Positions 18,247 to 27,550 of a DNA stretch of 64,000 nt are shown in pieces. The stretch comes from Streptomyces sp. CG1 (GTDB lineage: Bacteria > Actinomycetota > Actinomycetes > Streptomycetales > Streptomycetaceae). Below the pieces are notes generated by a model that did not search any database, was not told the DNA's origin, and saw nothing but the letters and a program-made list of their open reading frames with translations. The first letter of the stretch is position 1; each line of letters starts with the position of its first letter. The position numbers and the translations under genes were made by a program. The DNA lies in assembly GCF_041080625.1 (NCBI RefSeq), contig NZ_CP163518.1, positions 248,001 through 312,000 of the forward strand, written 5' to 3'.

Positions 18247-19791
18247 TCAGAGGGCCGGCTTGGGGACGGCGGTCGGCTTGGTGGTGAGCAGGGCCGTGAT
18301 CTCATCGGCGAGGTGCGGGCCGAGCTCGCCCCAGCCCTCCTTGTAACCGTAGACGCCGGCCAGGGTGCGGGCCTCGTAGTCGCCGTTCATGATCTCGATG
18401 TCGTTGGCCGTGATGAGTGCCGGGTGGGCGACGCCGACGGCCGCTGAAACCTTCATCAGCTCCCTTCGCAGGGTGCGCAGGTAGACAGCGGCCCGGGTGG
18501 CCTTCGAGGTCGGGTCGAGGCCGCGGGCCAACCACTGGTTCTGGGTGGCGATGCCGGTGGGACACGTGTCGGTGTGGCATTTCTGCGACTGGATGCAGCC
18601 GATGGACAGCATCGCCTCACGGGCCACGTTGATCATGTCGGCACCCAGAGCGAAGGCGACCGCGGCGTTCTCGGGCAGGCCGAGCTTGCCCGAGCCGATG
18701 AAGGTCAGCTCGTCGGTCAGCCCCAGCTCGGCGAAGGCGCCGTAGACCCGGGAGAAGCCCATCCGGAACGGCAGCGACACCGAGTCGGCGAAGATCCGCG
18801 GCGCGGCCCCGGTGCCGCCCTCACCCCCGTCGACGGTCACGAAGTCGACACCACGGTCACCACGCGCCATCAGCGTGGCCAGCTCCTGCCAGAAGCCCAT
18901 CTCTCCGACCGCGCTCTTGACTCCGACGGGCAGACCGGTCTCGGTGGCGATCAGCTCGACGAAGTCGAGCATCGAGTCGACGTCGCTGAACGCGGTGTGC
19001 CGCGACGGAGAGGCGCAGTCCTTGCCGACCGGGATGCCGCGGATCTGGGCGATCTCCGGGGTCACCTTCGCGCCCGGCAGCATCCCGCCCAGCCCTGGCT
19101 TGGCGCCCTGGGAGAGCTTGATCTCTATCGCCCTGACCGGGGCACCGGAGACCACGTCCTTGAGCTTGTCGAGGTTGAAGCTGCCGTCCTCGTTGCGGCA
19201 ACCGAAGTACGCCGTACCGATCTGCAGGACGAGGTCGCCGCCGTTGCGATGGTACGGCGAGAGGCCGCCCTCGCCCGTGTTGTGCATCGTGCCCGCCAGC
19301 GCCGCCCCCTTGTTGAGCGCCGTGATGGCCGCGCCGGAGAGCGATCCGAAGCTCATCGCCGAGATGTTCACCACACTCGCCGGCCGGAACGCCTTGGCCC
19401 GCCCGCGCGGCCCGCCCAGCACCTTGGCCGAAGGCAGTGGCGCCTGCGGGTCGTGCGCGTCGGGCAGAGTGCCGGCGAACGTGCGCTGCTTCACGTAGGC
19501 GTGCCCCTGAACGTGCTCCACGTCGACTTCGGTTCCGAACCCGAAGTAGTTGTTCTCCTCCTTCGCCGACGCATAGATCCAGGTGCGCTGGTCACGACTG
19601 AACGGGCGCTCCTCCTCGTTGGAGGTCACGATGTACTGCCGCAGTTCCGGCCCGATCGTCTCCAACAGGTACCGGGCGTGCCCGATCACCGGGAAGTTTC
19701 GGAGCAGTGCGTGCCTTTTCTGGATGAGGTCGTGGGCAGCCAGAAGCGCCACTGCTGTTGCGGCGGCCGCGCCGATCCTCCGGGCGTGCAT
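18247..19791 (-). CDS. FMN-binding glutamate-synthase-like protein
   Basis: 514 residues. I start at the ATG at 19791 (MHARRIGAAAATAVALLAAH), because GAGGAGGAACG precedes it; longer upstream readings lack a ribosome site. After a hydrophobic N-terminus comes the GltB-like (beta/alpha)8 domain with SAMSFGSLSG, NTGEGGLSPYH, IEIKLSQGAKPGLGG, VTVDGGEGGTGAAP and GSGKLGLPENAAVAFALGAD. The Cys cluster IGCIQSQKCHTDTCPTGIATQ is the 3Fe-4S ligand set. The family is a stand-alone form of the synthase domain whose physiological substrate is not known; there is no glutaminase domain. Confidence 0.88.
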   Translation of the reverse strand: MHARRIGAAAATAVALLAAHDLIQKRHALLRNFPVIGHARYLLETIGPELRQYIVTSNEEERPFSRDQRTWIYASAKEENNYFGFGTEVDVEHVQGHAYVKQRTFAGTLPDAHDPQAPLPSAKVLGGPRGRAKAFRPASVVNISAMSFGSLSGAAITALNKGAALAGTMHNTGEGGLSPYHRNGGDLVLQIGTAYFGCRNEDGSFNLDKLKDVVSGAPVRAIEIKLSQGAKPGLGGMLPGAKVTPEIAQIRGIPVGKDCASPSRHTAFSDVDSMLDFVELIATETGLPVGVKSAVGEMGFWQELATLMARGDRGVDFVTVDGGEGGTGAAPRIFADSVSLPFRMGFSRVYGAFAELGLTDELTFIGSGKLGLPENAAVAFALGADMINVAREAMLSIGCIQSQKCHTDTCPTGIATQNQWLARGLDPTSKATRAAVYLRTLRRELMKVSAAVGVAHPALITANDIEIMNGDYEARTLAGVYGYKEGWGELGPHLADEITALLTTKPTAVPKPAL

Positions 19792-20781
19792 GAACGTTCC
19801 TCCTCGATGCACGACTCCGTCCGCCGTGCGGTGGAGTCGTTGTGTCGTGTTGGGCGTTGGACGGCGGGCACAGCCAGGCGGGCATCGGCGTCCGTCGAAG
19901 AATGCGAGATGATAGTAGGAGGCCGCTTGGACAGGCATGTGATCAGGGGGCTGGTCCGGGTTCGGCTTCGCGCCGCGGTGAGCGGATGTGCGGCGGCGTC
20001 GGGCGACGGCCTCGGTCCAGGAGCCTGCGAAGAGGGCCACGGGGGAACCACTCGGCCGCCGTGGCCGTCCGGCACCGCAGTCAGAGCGAACCGCACCGAA
20101 ATCGCGGAGCGGAGTGCCGAGCACCGGGGTGTCCCGTTCCGGGTTGACGCTGATCGCGACGATCACGTGATCCGGGCTGGGTGTCGGACGAGCTGAGGTT
20201 TGTCAGCCGGCTCAGCGCCGGTTCCACCAGGACGGCCTGGACCGGAGCGGTGCGTGCTCAGACGACACGGGGCTGCTCGCCGGCGAGGTGCTCCAGGTGG
20301 GTCGTCGCCGGCTTCTTCCCAGAGCACGCCGGTCCGCGGCCGGGTAGCCGTTGGCGGCGGTGTCCTCCAGCACCGAGGCGAGGACGTCGACCCACGCCCG
20401 TTGGGTCGGTCGCGCAGGCACGCACCGACGCGGCGGCATTCTCATCGACGGGCTGACGGTGCACTTTCATCACCATCAGGAACAGCCCTTCCTCTGGATC
20501 TCACAGTCCAGTGCCCGGGATGTCCACCGACAGGGGGAAGTATCCCCTGACCTGCAAAAACGCCAGACAGGCCGATACGTCGCTCGGACTCGACTCCCGG
20601 CCTCCGGCGCCCGCCCGAGATGCCGAGACCCGCGTGCCGGCCTGCGGTCCGGTTGTCGTGGTTTCGTATCAAAGACCTGCTGGACGGCTTGATGGAGCAA
20701 CCTGTGGCCTCGCGCGCCCATCAAACGGGACGGAACTGACCTTCTTGGCCCCTTTGGGGCAGTACCAGCCGGAGCCGCAAG
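19792..20781. other. About 1 kb without an intact gene
   Basis: At 20212-20476 (minus) two overlapping frames together give an ordered reading: KVHRQPVDENAAASVRACAT, then RAWVDVLASVLEDTAANGYP, then ACSGKKPATTHLEHLAGEQP. This suggests a small gene broken by two indels; the family is unknown. Nothing else is supported. The promoter of the FMN-binding gene should lie at 19800-19920. Confidence 0.4.
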
Positions 20782-21888
20782 ATGAGAAACCGATCCGCCG
20801 GGGTCCACCGGTCCCGTGGCCGACGCCGTGCGTCCCGTGCCCGCCGTTGGATCGTCGGGGCGGTGTCCCTGACCACGCTCGGACTGGTCGCCTGGCAGGT
20901 GATGAGCCACTACGAGATCCCGCCGTTCACGGACAAGGGCGACCCCGTCAACTACGACCAGGCCGGCAGCGCGCAGCACGGGAAGAGCGCGAAGGCCGCC
21001 GACTCCAAGACGCTGATGCCGACGGGCCCCAAGGCCGAGTTCAGGAACGTCAAGACCCTGAGCGACGGCACCCACGTCAGCGTCGTCACCCTGGACGGAC
21101 CCAAGTCCGGGTTCAAGGGCAAGGTGTGGGTCTGGGCGCCCAAGGAGTACCAGGACGCGAAGTTCGCCGCGAGCGGCTTCCCCGTGATGATCGCCCTGCC
21201 CGGCGGTCCCGGCAACGACAGCAACTACTGGTCGGTGGGCGAGTTCGGCCCGGACCGGCTCTCGCTGGAGAAGAGCATCTCCAAGTGGTACGAGCAGGGC
21301 AGGAGCAAGCCCTTCCTGCTGGCCATGCCGATCCTCAATCCGGGACCGGACACACACGGCATCTACTGGGACGCCAGTGACATCCCCAACCAGCCGAAGA
21401 TGGGCACGTGGCTGACCGAGGACGTCCCGGACCTGATGAAGGCCAACTTCCGCACCATCAAGGACCGTGCGGGCTGGAGCTACATGGGTTCCTCCACCGG
21501 CGGCTTCGCGAGCCTGAAGGCCGTCCTGAAGCACCCCGACAAGTTCAAGACCGCCATCGCCAACGGCCCCGACATCGTCCCCGACTCCCCGCTGTGGCGG
21601 GGCCACGAGACGGAAATGCAGGAGAACAACCCCAAGGTGCTGGCCAAGCGGCTGGCGGCCACCAAGGGGCCGGACGTCTACGTCGCGTTCCAGGTCGGCA
21701 CGCGGGAGAACCCCGCGACCATCAAAGCCGTCAAGAACTTCATGGCCACCTACGGAAAAGGCCCGGTCCACACCAAACTGTGGGAGATACCCGGCGGCAC
21801 CCACAACGGCGCCACCTACCTGAAGGAGATGGAGGGGCCCGTGCAGTGGGTCAGCGAGCAGATGGAGGGCCCCACGCCGTCTTCCTGA
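20782..21888 (+). CDS. Exported alpha/beta-hydrolase esterase (esterase D / antigen-85-like)
   Basis: 368 residues. A basic stretch and one hydrophobic segment (RWIVGAVSLTTLGLVAWQVM, about 22-41) anchor or export the protein. The catalytic domain has VMIALPGGPGNDSNYWSVGE, the nucleophile elbow MGSSTGGFASLKA (Ser near 236) and a C-terminal His in IPGGTHNGATYLKEM, as in the esterase PHB/antigen-85 group. The acidic member probably lies in the VAFQVGTRENP region. The substrate is unknown. The 3' end abuts a scrap of IS3 transposase in the opposite direction. Confidence 0.85.
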   Translation: MRNRSAGVHRSRGRRRASRARRWIVGAVSLTTLGLVAWQVMSHYEIPPFTDKGDPVNYDQAGSAQHGKSAKAADSKTLMPTGPKAEFRNVKTLSDGTHVSVVTLDGPKSGFKGKVWVWAPKEYQDAKFAASGFPVMIALPGGPGNDSNYWSVGEFGPDRLSLEKSISKWYEQGRSKPFLLAMPILNPGPDTHGIYWDASDIPNQPKMGTWLTEDVPDLMKANFRTIKDRAGWSYMGSSTGGFASLKAVLKHPDKFKTAIANGPDIVPDSPLWRGHETEMQENNPKVLAKRLAATKGPDVYVAFQVGTRENPATIKAVKNFMATYGKGPVHTKLWEIPGGTHNGATYLKEMEGPVQWVSEQMEGPTPSS

Positions 21889-21956
21889 GTCCGTTCGTAC
21901 TCCACGGGACTGAGCATTCCCAGGGCGGAGCGTCTGCGCTGCTTGTTGTGGAAGAT
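21886..21956 (-). pseudogene. IS3-family transposase, C-terminal scrap
   Basis: The minus strand reads HNKQRRRSALGMLSPVEYER, a near-match to the C-terminus of IS3-type OrfB (N-RRRH-ALG-LSP-E-E). Nothing else of the element is present. It abuts the stop codon of the esterase gene. Confidence 0.6.
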
Positions 21957-22294
21957 GCCCAGCGTCCCCACCGACGAGCAGGCTGAACTCGCCGCGGCCC
22001 GCAGGCGGATCGTCCCGGTTATTGGAGCGCGTTCTGGTCCACACGCATCGTCCCCAGCCCTGACCCCCGCCACGACCGCCGCGGTCAGCGGCCCGGGCTA
22101 CGACGAGCGCGCCTGCCCGCTGGAGCAGGCTGGCACGGTCGTGATCCACTGCGGCTCGGCGGTGGCGTCCGGCGCTCCGTCCTGGAGGGCGGCGACGAGG
22201 TCACCGTCGCCGCCTAGGCACCGGGTCCGGACGGCAGGAGGGTGGGCTTCGGTGAGGTCACCGGCCGGGTGTCTTCCGTCGTCCGACCGGCTGG
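21957..22294. other. Intergenic stretch, no gene seen
   Basis: About 340 bases between the IS3 scrap and the peptidase terminator. Frames here are short and unrecognised. Confidence 0.35.
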
Positions 22295-22323
22295 GGTGCC
22301 CGGACCTGTGCGGTCCGGGCACC
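22295..22323 (-). terminator. Hairpin terminator of the G1 peptidase gene
   Basis: GGTGCCCGGACC and GGTCCGGGCACC form a perfect 12-base stem with a 5-base loop, 33 bases past the peptidase stop. Confidence 0.85.
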
Positions 22324-22355
22324 GCTGGTGGTGCCACGCCTGCGCGGATCGGCCG

Positions 22356-23117
22356 TCAGTAGCGGATGACGCCCGGCCGCTTCGCGGGTGCGTGCGGCGT
22401 ACGGGCAGCGCCGCCCGGCGTCATGGAGAAGGAGCCGCCGGACAGCGGTCCCGGCGCGTAGCCGCCGCTGGTGAACGCCTGCGGATTCGTCGCGTCGAAC
22501 GACTGGCCGTCCACCGTCACACCGGAGAAGTCCAGTTCGCTGAAGGACGGATAGCTCTGGGTGGGGGACTCGATGACCGCTTCGGCGCTGGCGTTGTTCG
22601 CGCCGAGGTTCTGGTCGATGTGTTCGGTCCAGCCCTGGGTGTTGTCGGTGAGCGTCAGCGTGTAGCTGCCTCCACCGTTGGAGACCACTGAGGCCGTGAT
22701 GCTGTCGCCTTCGGAGACCGGGTCGTTCCAGTACACCGGCGCGGCAGGGTACATCTCGTACCAGGCGGAGAGGACCGGCGACCCGCTGGAGCAGTCGGTC
22801 TGCACACCGGTCTGTTCCACCGTCTGCGAACCGTAGCCGTCCAGGCCGACCCAGGGGGCGAACAGGTCGTTACTGCTGTTGCAGGTGACATGCGGTTCGG
22901 TCCAGGAGCCACTGATGGTGCCGAAGCTTCCGGTGGCAACGTACCCGCCCCAGTTGCTGTCCTGGAATCGCCCCGCGTGCGGGCCGAAGCCCGTACTGGC
23001 GGCGACCGCCGACGTTCCGGCGCACGCCGGGACGAGAGCGACGGCGGTGAGCAGCAGACCCGCGGCTGCCGCTCGGCCGGTGAAACGATTGCGTCTTATT
23101 CCTGTATTCGTGCCCAT
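22356..23117 (-). CDS. Secreted G1-type (eqolisin-like) glutamic peptidase
   Basis: 253 residues starting MGTNTGIRRNRFTGRAAAAG, with a signal peptide through ALVPACAGTSAVAAS. The Cys in VPACAG could alternatively be a lipobox. The mature domain has NWGGYVATGSFGTISGSWTE, FAPWVGLDGYGSQTVEQTGV and SAWYEMYPAAPVYW, with the Gln of VEQTGVQTDC and the Glu of ASAEAVIESP in the positions of the Gln/Glu catalytic dyad of family G1. Such enzymes work at acid pH outside the cell. It is divergent from a regulator gene 193 bases away. Confidence 0.88.
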   Translation of the reverse strand: MGTNTGIRRNRFTGRAAAAGLLLTAVALVPACAGTSAVAASTGFGPHAGRFQDSNWGGYVATGSFGTISGSWTEPHVTCNSSNDLFAPWVGLDGYGSQTVEQTGVQTDCSSGSPVLSAWYEMYPAAPVYWNDPVSEGDSITASVVSNGGGSYTLTLTDNTQGWTEHIDQNLGANNASAEAVIESPTQSYPSFSELDFSGVTVDGQSFDATNPQAFTSGGYAPGPLSGGSFSMTPGGAARTPHAPAKRPGVIRY

Positions 23118-23310
23118 GTACCGGTCTCCTGTGGGGTGGAGTCGATGTTCGGGGGCCTGTCAGACCGGGGTTCATCGTGGGTGCGGCCTGTGTGAACTCT
23201 CAAGAGTCAGGCGTCAACAGGAACCCGCCATGGCGAGAACATGACACAATGACCTGCCGGCGGGTACCGCTCGTCCAGCTCCGCCCGCCCGGAGCCGAAG
23301 GACGGTCAGG

Positions 23311-24333
23311 GTGTTCCCAGCCGGTTTTCACACTGTGTCAGGCGCGGCCCAGCCGCCGGCGCCCATGCGCGCGGCCTCGAGTGGTCTGCTCGAAGGCCTT
23401 GGTATTCCTGAAGCAGAACAGAACGCCTATCTACGTGTCCTTGCCTCTGCGCGCTGCACGGGAGCCGGTCTCGCCATGGAGTTGGGCATCACGGCCGACC
23501 GTGCCGAGCGGCTGCTGACCGCGCTCGCCCAACAGGGTCTGGTCACCCGGCACGATGGCGTTCCTGTCCGCTGGTCAGCCGCGGCGCCTGACGTCGCCGT
23601 AGAGGCGCTGCTGCTACGCCGGGAGGAGGAACTGCTGCGCACCCGCGGCCGGGTGGGCGAGTTGATGCGGACCTACCGGCGGGCCCAGCAACCGCAGACG
23701 GCTGACCTGATGGAGGTGGTCACCGGACAGGCCGCCATCGCCGAGCGCTGGCGGCAGATGCAAGACGGCGCACGGCGGCATCTCATGCTGTTCGACAAGC
23801 CCCCGCACATCTCGCCCACCGACACCGAACTGGAGCGCTCCCTGCTGGCCCGTAGAGTGCGCATCCGCGCGGTGTACGAGGCAGGTTCGGTCAGCGCCCC
23901 CGGCCGGCTGGCCGAGATCCGCGAGGTGGTCGCGGCCGGAGAGGAGGCGAGGCTACTACCCCAACTCCCGTGCAAGCTGGCCATGGTGGACGACCGCTGG
24001 GCCATGCTGCCGGTGGCCACTGGCTCCGAGTTGCAGGCCGCGGTACTGGTCCGCGCCTCCTCCCTGTTGGACGCGCTGACCGGGATGTTCGAGGCGTACT
24101 GGCATCGGGCGGTACGGGTGCCGGACGCGAGCGGCCCGACGCTCGGCGCGGGGAACCGTCGCGGCGAACTGCTGACGCTGCTGTCGGCCGGGTTCACCGA
24201 TGACAGCATCGCTCGCCAGTTGGGCGTTTCACCACGCACCGTCCAGCGTTGGGTGCACGAAGTGATGGACGACCTAGGCGCACGGACCCGCTTCCAGGCG
24301 GGCATCCAGGCGGCCCGGGCCGGTCTGCTCTAG
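23311..24333 (+). CDS. Regulator with TrmB-like and LuxR-type HTH domains
   Basis: 340 residues from the GTG at 23311; the ATG at 23365 (MRAASSGLLEGLGIPEAEQN) is an equally good start. An N-terminal winged HTH lies at about 30-95 (YLRVLASARCTGAGLAMELG ... LLTALAQQGLVTRHDG). A middle domain resembles a TrmB-type sensor (TGQAAIAERWRQM ... LFDKPPHI). A C-terminal LuxR-type HTH lies at about 285-335 (LLSAGFTDDSIARQLGVSPR then TVQRWVHEVMDDLGA). This layout is common in actinobacterial regulators. It is divergent from the G1 peptidase gene, so it may control it, but no operator was identified. Confidence 0.82.
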   Translation: MFPAGFHTVSGAAQPPAPMRAASSGLLEGLGIPEAEQNAYLRVLASARCTGAGLAMELGITADRAERLLTALAQQGLVTRHDGVPVRWSAAAPDVAVEALLLRREEELLRTRGRVGELMRTYRRAQQPQTADLMEVVTGQAAIAERWRQMQDGARRHLMLFDKPPHISPTDTELERSLLARRVRIRAVYEAGSVSAPGRLAEIREVVAAGEEARLLPQLPCKLAMVDDRWAMLPVATGSELQAAVLVRASSLLDALTGMFEAYWHRAVRVPDASGPTLGAGNRRGELLTLLSAGFTDDSIARQLGVSPRTVQRWVHEVMDDLGARTRFQAGIQAARAGLL

Positions 24334-24773
24334 CGGTGGTCTGTCAACCAGGGCAGTGGAGATCAAGAGGTCAGCCGCTGCCGACGGTGTTGATCAGTTC
24401 TTGGGGTGCTGTGGGCTGGGGGCTTCATCGACCATGCACACCAGCAGCGTTACAGCATGGCCCAGGGCGTTGGCCAGGCACGGACGGCGCGGAGGGGCCT
24501 GGGCCGGCAGGCCGGCCGGGGCTACTCACGGAGATCGATCCCGACTGGAACCCCACCTGGCCGGCCAACTGGCAGCGGCATAGTCACGGGATGGGCGGGT
24601 GCCTGCGCAGCTGACCAGCGCCTCGCCACGGTGGTCTTGCGGCAGAGCGTGCCGTGACCGCGACTGCGGTACAGCCGCAGGCGACGTGAGCACAAGGGCG
24701 GCCGCCTGCACCGACCTTCAGGGCAGGCCCAGGCGGACAACTCGGCCACGGCCTGCCCATCGGACGGACCAGG
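24334..24773. other. 440 bases without a supported gene
   Basis: Several overlapping short frames on both strands, none recognised and none with a ribosome site. It lies between the regulator and the broken carboxymuconolactone decarboxylase gene and probably represents decay. Confidence 0.35.
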
Positions 24774-25002
24774 TCAGTCCCACTGCTGGTCCGCAAGGGA
24801 GCTGACCGGCTGCGGCTTGCCGATGACGGCCAGGGCGATGAAGAAGCTGATCTGGCCGATCGCGATCGTGAGGGTGGCCAGCGCCTTCTCGTCGTAGTGC
24901 CTCGCCACCTCGGCGTACAGTTCGTCGGAAACTCGCTCCTTGCCGTGTGGCGCGGGCTGGAGCGTGGCCTCCGCCAAAGCGAGCGCAGCACGTTCGGCGT
25001 CA
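24774..25002 (-). pseudogene. Carboxymuconolactone decarboxylase-like protein, C-terminal half
   Basis: The frame reads SDAERAALALAEATLQPAPH, then VSDELYAEVARHYDEKALAT, LTIAIGQISFFIALAVIGKP and ends SSLADQQWD. This is the C-terminal half of an AhpD/CMD-fold protein of the type whose N-terminal half lies at 26428-26607. The TnpB element separates them. About 20-25 residues of the expected middle are missing, so the insertion was accompanied by a small deletion. Confidence 0.8.
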
Positions 25003-25011
25003 CTGACTGCT

Positions 25012-25031
25012 CCCCTCCCTGAAGGGAGGGG
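25012..25031 (-). repeat. Right-end hairpin of the TnpB element
   Basis: A perfect 9-base stem with a 2-base GA loop. The second TnpB element at the window edge has the same shape at 63582-63601, which supports its role as transposon end and possible guide-RNA 3' scaffold. Confidence 0.65.
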
Positions 25032-26243
25032 ATTCCTGGCTCAGGCTGCCCGCTGAGGCAGCGCTCAGCGGGTCTTACGCCCTCGACACCAGCCGGGTTC
25101 AGACCAGCCCGGACCAGCATCACGTGGGCGGAGTTCTTATCCCTGGGGGATACGGCTCCGCACGCGGTGCAGGCATACATTCTCTCGGAAAGAGGGAGTG
25201 CGTGCTTGGTTCTCGCTCCGCACTGCGCGCAGTCCATCGTGGTGTGCGCGGGGTGTACCAGGTGCACAATCCGCCCGTGCTTGCGAGCCATCTCAACAAG
25301 CGCGCTTCGCGGCGCCGATCGAGGCATCGGCCGCCTTGCGCGCCATCGAGGTCTTCGCGAGGAACTTCGGGCGGAAGTCCTCCACCGCCACTACGTCGTG
25401 GTCACGGACCACGGACTTGGCCCATTTGCGGGCGGTGTCCTGCCGCTGCCGGGCCACCTTGGTATGCAGTCTGGCTGTCTGCGCCTCCGCCTCCCGGTAG
25501 CCGCGGGATGCGGCGTGGCCGCGCGCCGGCCGGCGCCGGGCCATCATCCGCTGATAGCGGGCGAGCTTCTGTGCGGCCGTCCTGCCGTGCTGCGGGTGCG
25601 GAAGATCGTGGGTTTCCGATGTGGTGGTAGCCGTCTCCTTGACGCCCCAGTCGATCCCGATCACACGCCCCGTGGGAGCGAGAGGTTCCACGGGCGCGGG
25701 TACGACGAACGAGGCGTACCACGCCCCGGTGGCATCCTGGTACACGCGCAGGCTGGACGGCTCCGCGGGAAGCTCACGGGACCACACCACCCGCACCACA
25801 ATGTCGCCGGCGAGATGCAGACGGCCGTCTTTGAGCCGAAAACCGCGCCGGGTGTAGTTCAGCGTCGGCCGCGTCTCGCGCTTCTTCTTCCAACGCGGCA
25901 TCCCGGCCCGGCGGTGCTGCGGGACGCGGTCCTTGATGTCCTTCAACGCCTTGGCACGCGACTTCCCGAAATCGCGTATCGACTGCTGCTGAGGAACGCT
26001 CGACCCAGCGGCCAGCCAGGGAGTCACCCGCCGCGCCTGAGTCAGCATCCTGTCCAGCGCGGCCGGACCGGCCTTCTCACCCCCGGCGTGAGCCTTCTTC
26101 GAACGGGCCACGCACTCGTTCCAGATCCACCGGCAACGCGCCCATTCCACTTCGAGCGCCACGCGGGCCGACTTCGACAGGCGCACACGATAGGTGTACC
26201 GGGCATACCCGGCATCCTCACCCCTGGCAGCTCCCGTCGTCAT
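25021..26243 (-). pseudogene. tnpB: TnpB (IS605 OrfB) RNA-guided nuclease gene, one frameshift
   Basis: The ATG at 26243 (MTTGAARGEDAGYARYTYRV) opens an OrfB N-terminal domain, followed by the RuvC-like core. RVIGIDWGVKETATT supplies the first Asp and VVAVEDFRPKFLAKT the Glu. After a frame change near 25310 (AAKRA joins LVEMARKHGR) comes the zinc ribbon TTMDCAQCGARTK ... YACTACGAVSPRDKNSAHVM with the last Asp. All catalytic residues persist, so only the one indel inactivates it, if real. The frame runs on towards the element end without a clear stop. Confidence 0.78.
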
Positions 26244-26427
26244 GCACCCGAACCTACCCGAGAGGACTGACAGTTGAGAGTTCTTGATCACTGTGGGCTA
26301 CCTCATCCCGTCACGGGGTGGACACCGGAACGCCCAGGCCGCGATCCGGCTGTTCGTGCCCTGCTCCGCAGGAGCCCGATTCCTCCCCGACCTGAAGGCT
26401 GGGGCATCCTCGGAGGCAACGGGTGAA

Positions 26428-26607
26428 CTTCAGGATCGTCAGATACGTGTTGCCGACGATCTGCCCCGCCCTCAGGTGGACGAGGCTCATCGTGGTGCGC
26501 GGCACCGAGCGGTTACCCGTGGCCCTGAACAGGGCCGCGCTGATGTCATTCAACTCGGGCACGAACTCAGCCGGATTCGGCATCCGGGACATCGAAGCGT
26601 CCGTCAT
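26428..26607 (-). pseudogene. Carboxymuconolactone decarboxylase-like protein, N-terminal part
   Basis: The ATG at 26607, with GAAGGAG upstream, opens MTDASMSRMPNPAEFVPELN, DISAALFRATGNRSVPRTTM and SLVHLRAGQIVGNTYLTILK, then enters the TnpB element. Together with 24774-25002 it makes one AhpD-like gene. These proteins usually act as peroxidase partners or decarboxylases; the Cys-x-x-Cys of true AhpD is not visible in either half. A GTG at 26610 is an alternative start. Confidence 0.8.
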
Positions 26608-26775
26608 CACTGCACTCCTTCACCTCAACCCGATCAACAACTTCACTGCAATGACGGACCAACTCACCACGATGTGACAGCGACCCGGAAGCCACTTGGC
26701 TGCATGAGCCTTTTCCAACCTGGTTGGGCGGTAGGCCGGTTGAGGGAGGATGGGTGCGGGCGAGGATGCTGCGGG

Positions 26776-26955
26776 AGTGGCGTCCTTCGGCGTCTCCTCC
26801 AGTGTTTTCACGATGACCCGTTCGACATCGGCATCGGTGATCTTGCGCGGGACGCCTGGGCGTGGCTCGTCGCACAGGCCGTCCAGCCGCCGCATCGCCC
26901 GCTGAACGTCAGACAGCACGACCGGCGGGATCTCAGGTCCAGGACGACTCACACC
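26776..26955 (-). pseudogene. IS630-family transposase, N-terminal scrap
   Basis: The minus strand reads MRRLDGLCDEPRPGVPRKIT, then DADVERVIVKTLEETPKDAT, which match the linker after the N-terminal HTH in IS630 transposases. Neither the HTH nor the DDE domain is intact. It is a different subfamily from the element at 1335-2505. Confidence 0.65.
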
Positions 26956-27179
26956 GGACCAACGACAAATCTCCGACTCAGGACACCAGTAGCGTCCCCA
27001 TTGGTCAGACACCTCATGAGGCGTTCGGCCGGGCTGCCTGTCCCGGCCCGCGCCAGGCAGCGAGGACGGCGTCCGCCGAGGCGTGCAGTTCGCGGGCGGG
27101 CGTGCCGTCGCACACCTGGGTGGAGAGCCGAGCGGGAAGCTGCGGATCATGATCCGCCCTGTTGCCTGCTCGGTTGCTG

Positions 27180-27452
27180 CCGGCCGAGGCGACGGCAGCG
27201 CCAGCCGTTCCATGACGCCCGGGTCGACGCCGTATGTCCCTGCCAGTGGCGGACCGGGCAGGTCGACATGGGCGAGCACTTCCCGTCGGCCTGCCAGGGT
27301 CTCCAGGGTGAAACCGACGCTGCGCCGGATTGCCGGATCTCCTCCGTGGTGAAGCCGGTGGCCGCGTGGGTGGGCAGCAGCGCGGCGAAGCGACGCAGGG
27401 CGGTCGTCTTGCCCGTCCCAGGGCGACCCTCGAGCAGGATCCTTGCCGGCAC
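27180..27452 (-). pseudogene. THEP1-type nucleoside-triphosphatase, broken and truncated
   Basis: The GTG at 27452 opens MPARILLEGRPGTGKTTALR, with Walker A GRPGTGKTT, followed by GFTTEEIRQSGA. After one indel near 27322 the reading continues VGFTLETLAGRREVLAHVDL, PGPPLAGTYGVDPGVMERLA and stops matching at LPS. The C-terminal half is absent, replaced by sequence leading to the IS630 scrap. Family assignment rests on the Walker A and the GFTTEEIR/VGF-LETL pattern. Confidence 0.7.
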
Positions 27453-27550
27453 CCTGCCATATTCACTCCCGCTTCCGGAGGCGGCCCGGGTGGGCTCGGC
27501 CGAGCGGGGGTTTTGGGGCGCGGACCGGTGCCGGTGACGCCGTTGCGGGT

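Larger units (their letters stand above)
25003..26422 (-). mobile_element. IS200/IS605-type TnpB element without TnpA
   Basis: A single tnpB reading on the minus strand is bounded by subterminal hairpins. The right end has CCCCTCCCT-GA-AGGGAGGGG at 25012-25031, followed by GAGCAGTCAG. The left end has CCCC-gaCCTgaAGGct-GGGG at 26385-26404. The flank next to the left end is TTCAC (26423-26427 on the minus strand), inside the CMD gene. No TnpA gene is present, so it would need one in trans. The element interrupts an AhpD-fold gene. Confidence 0.7.
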
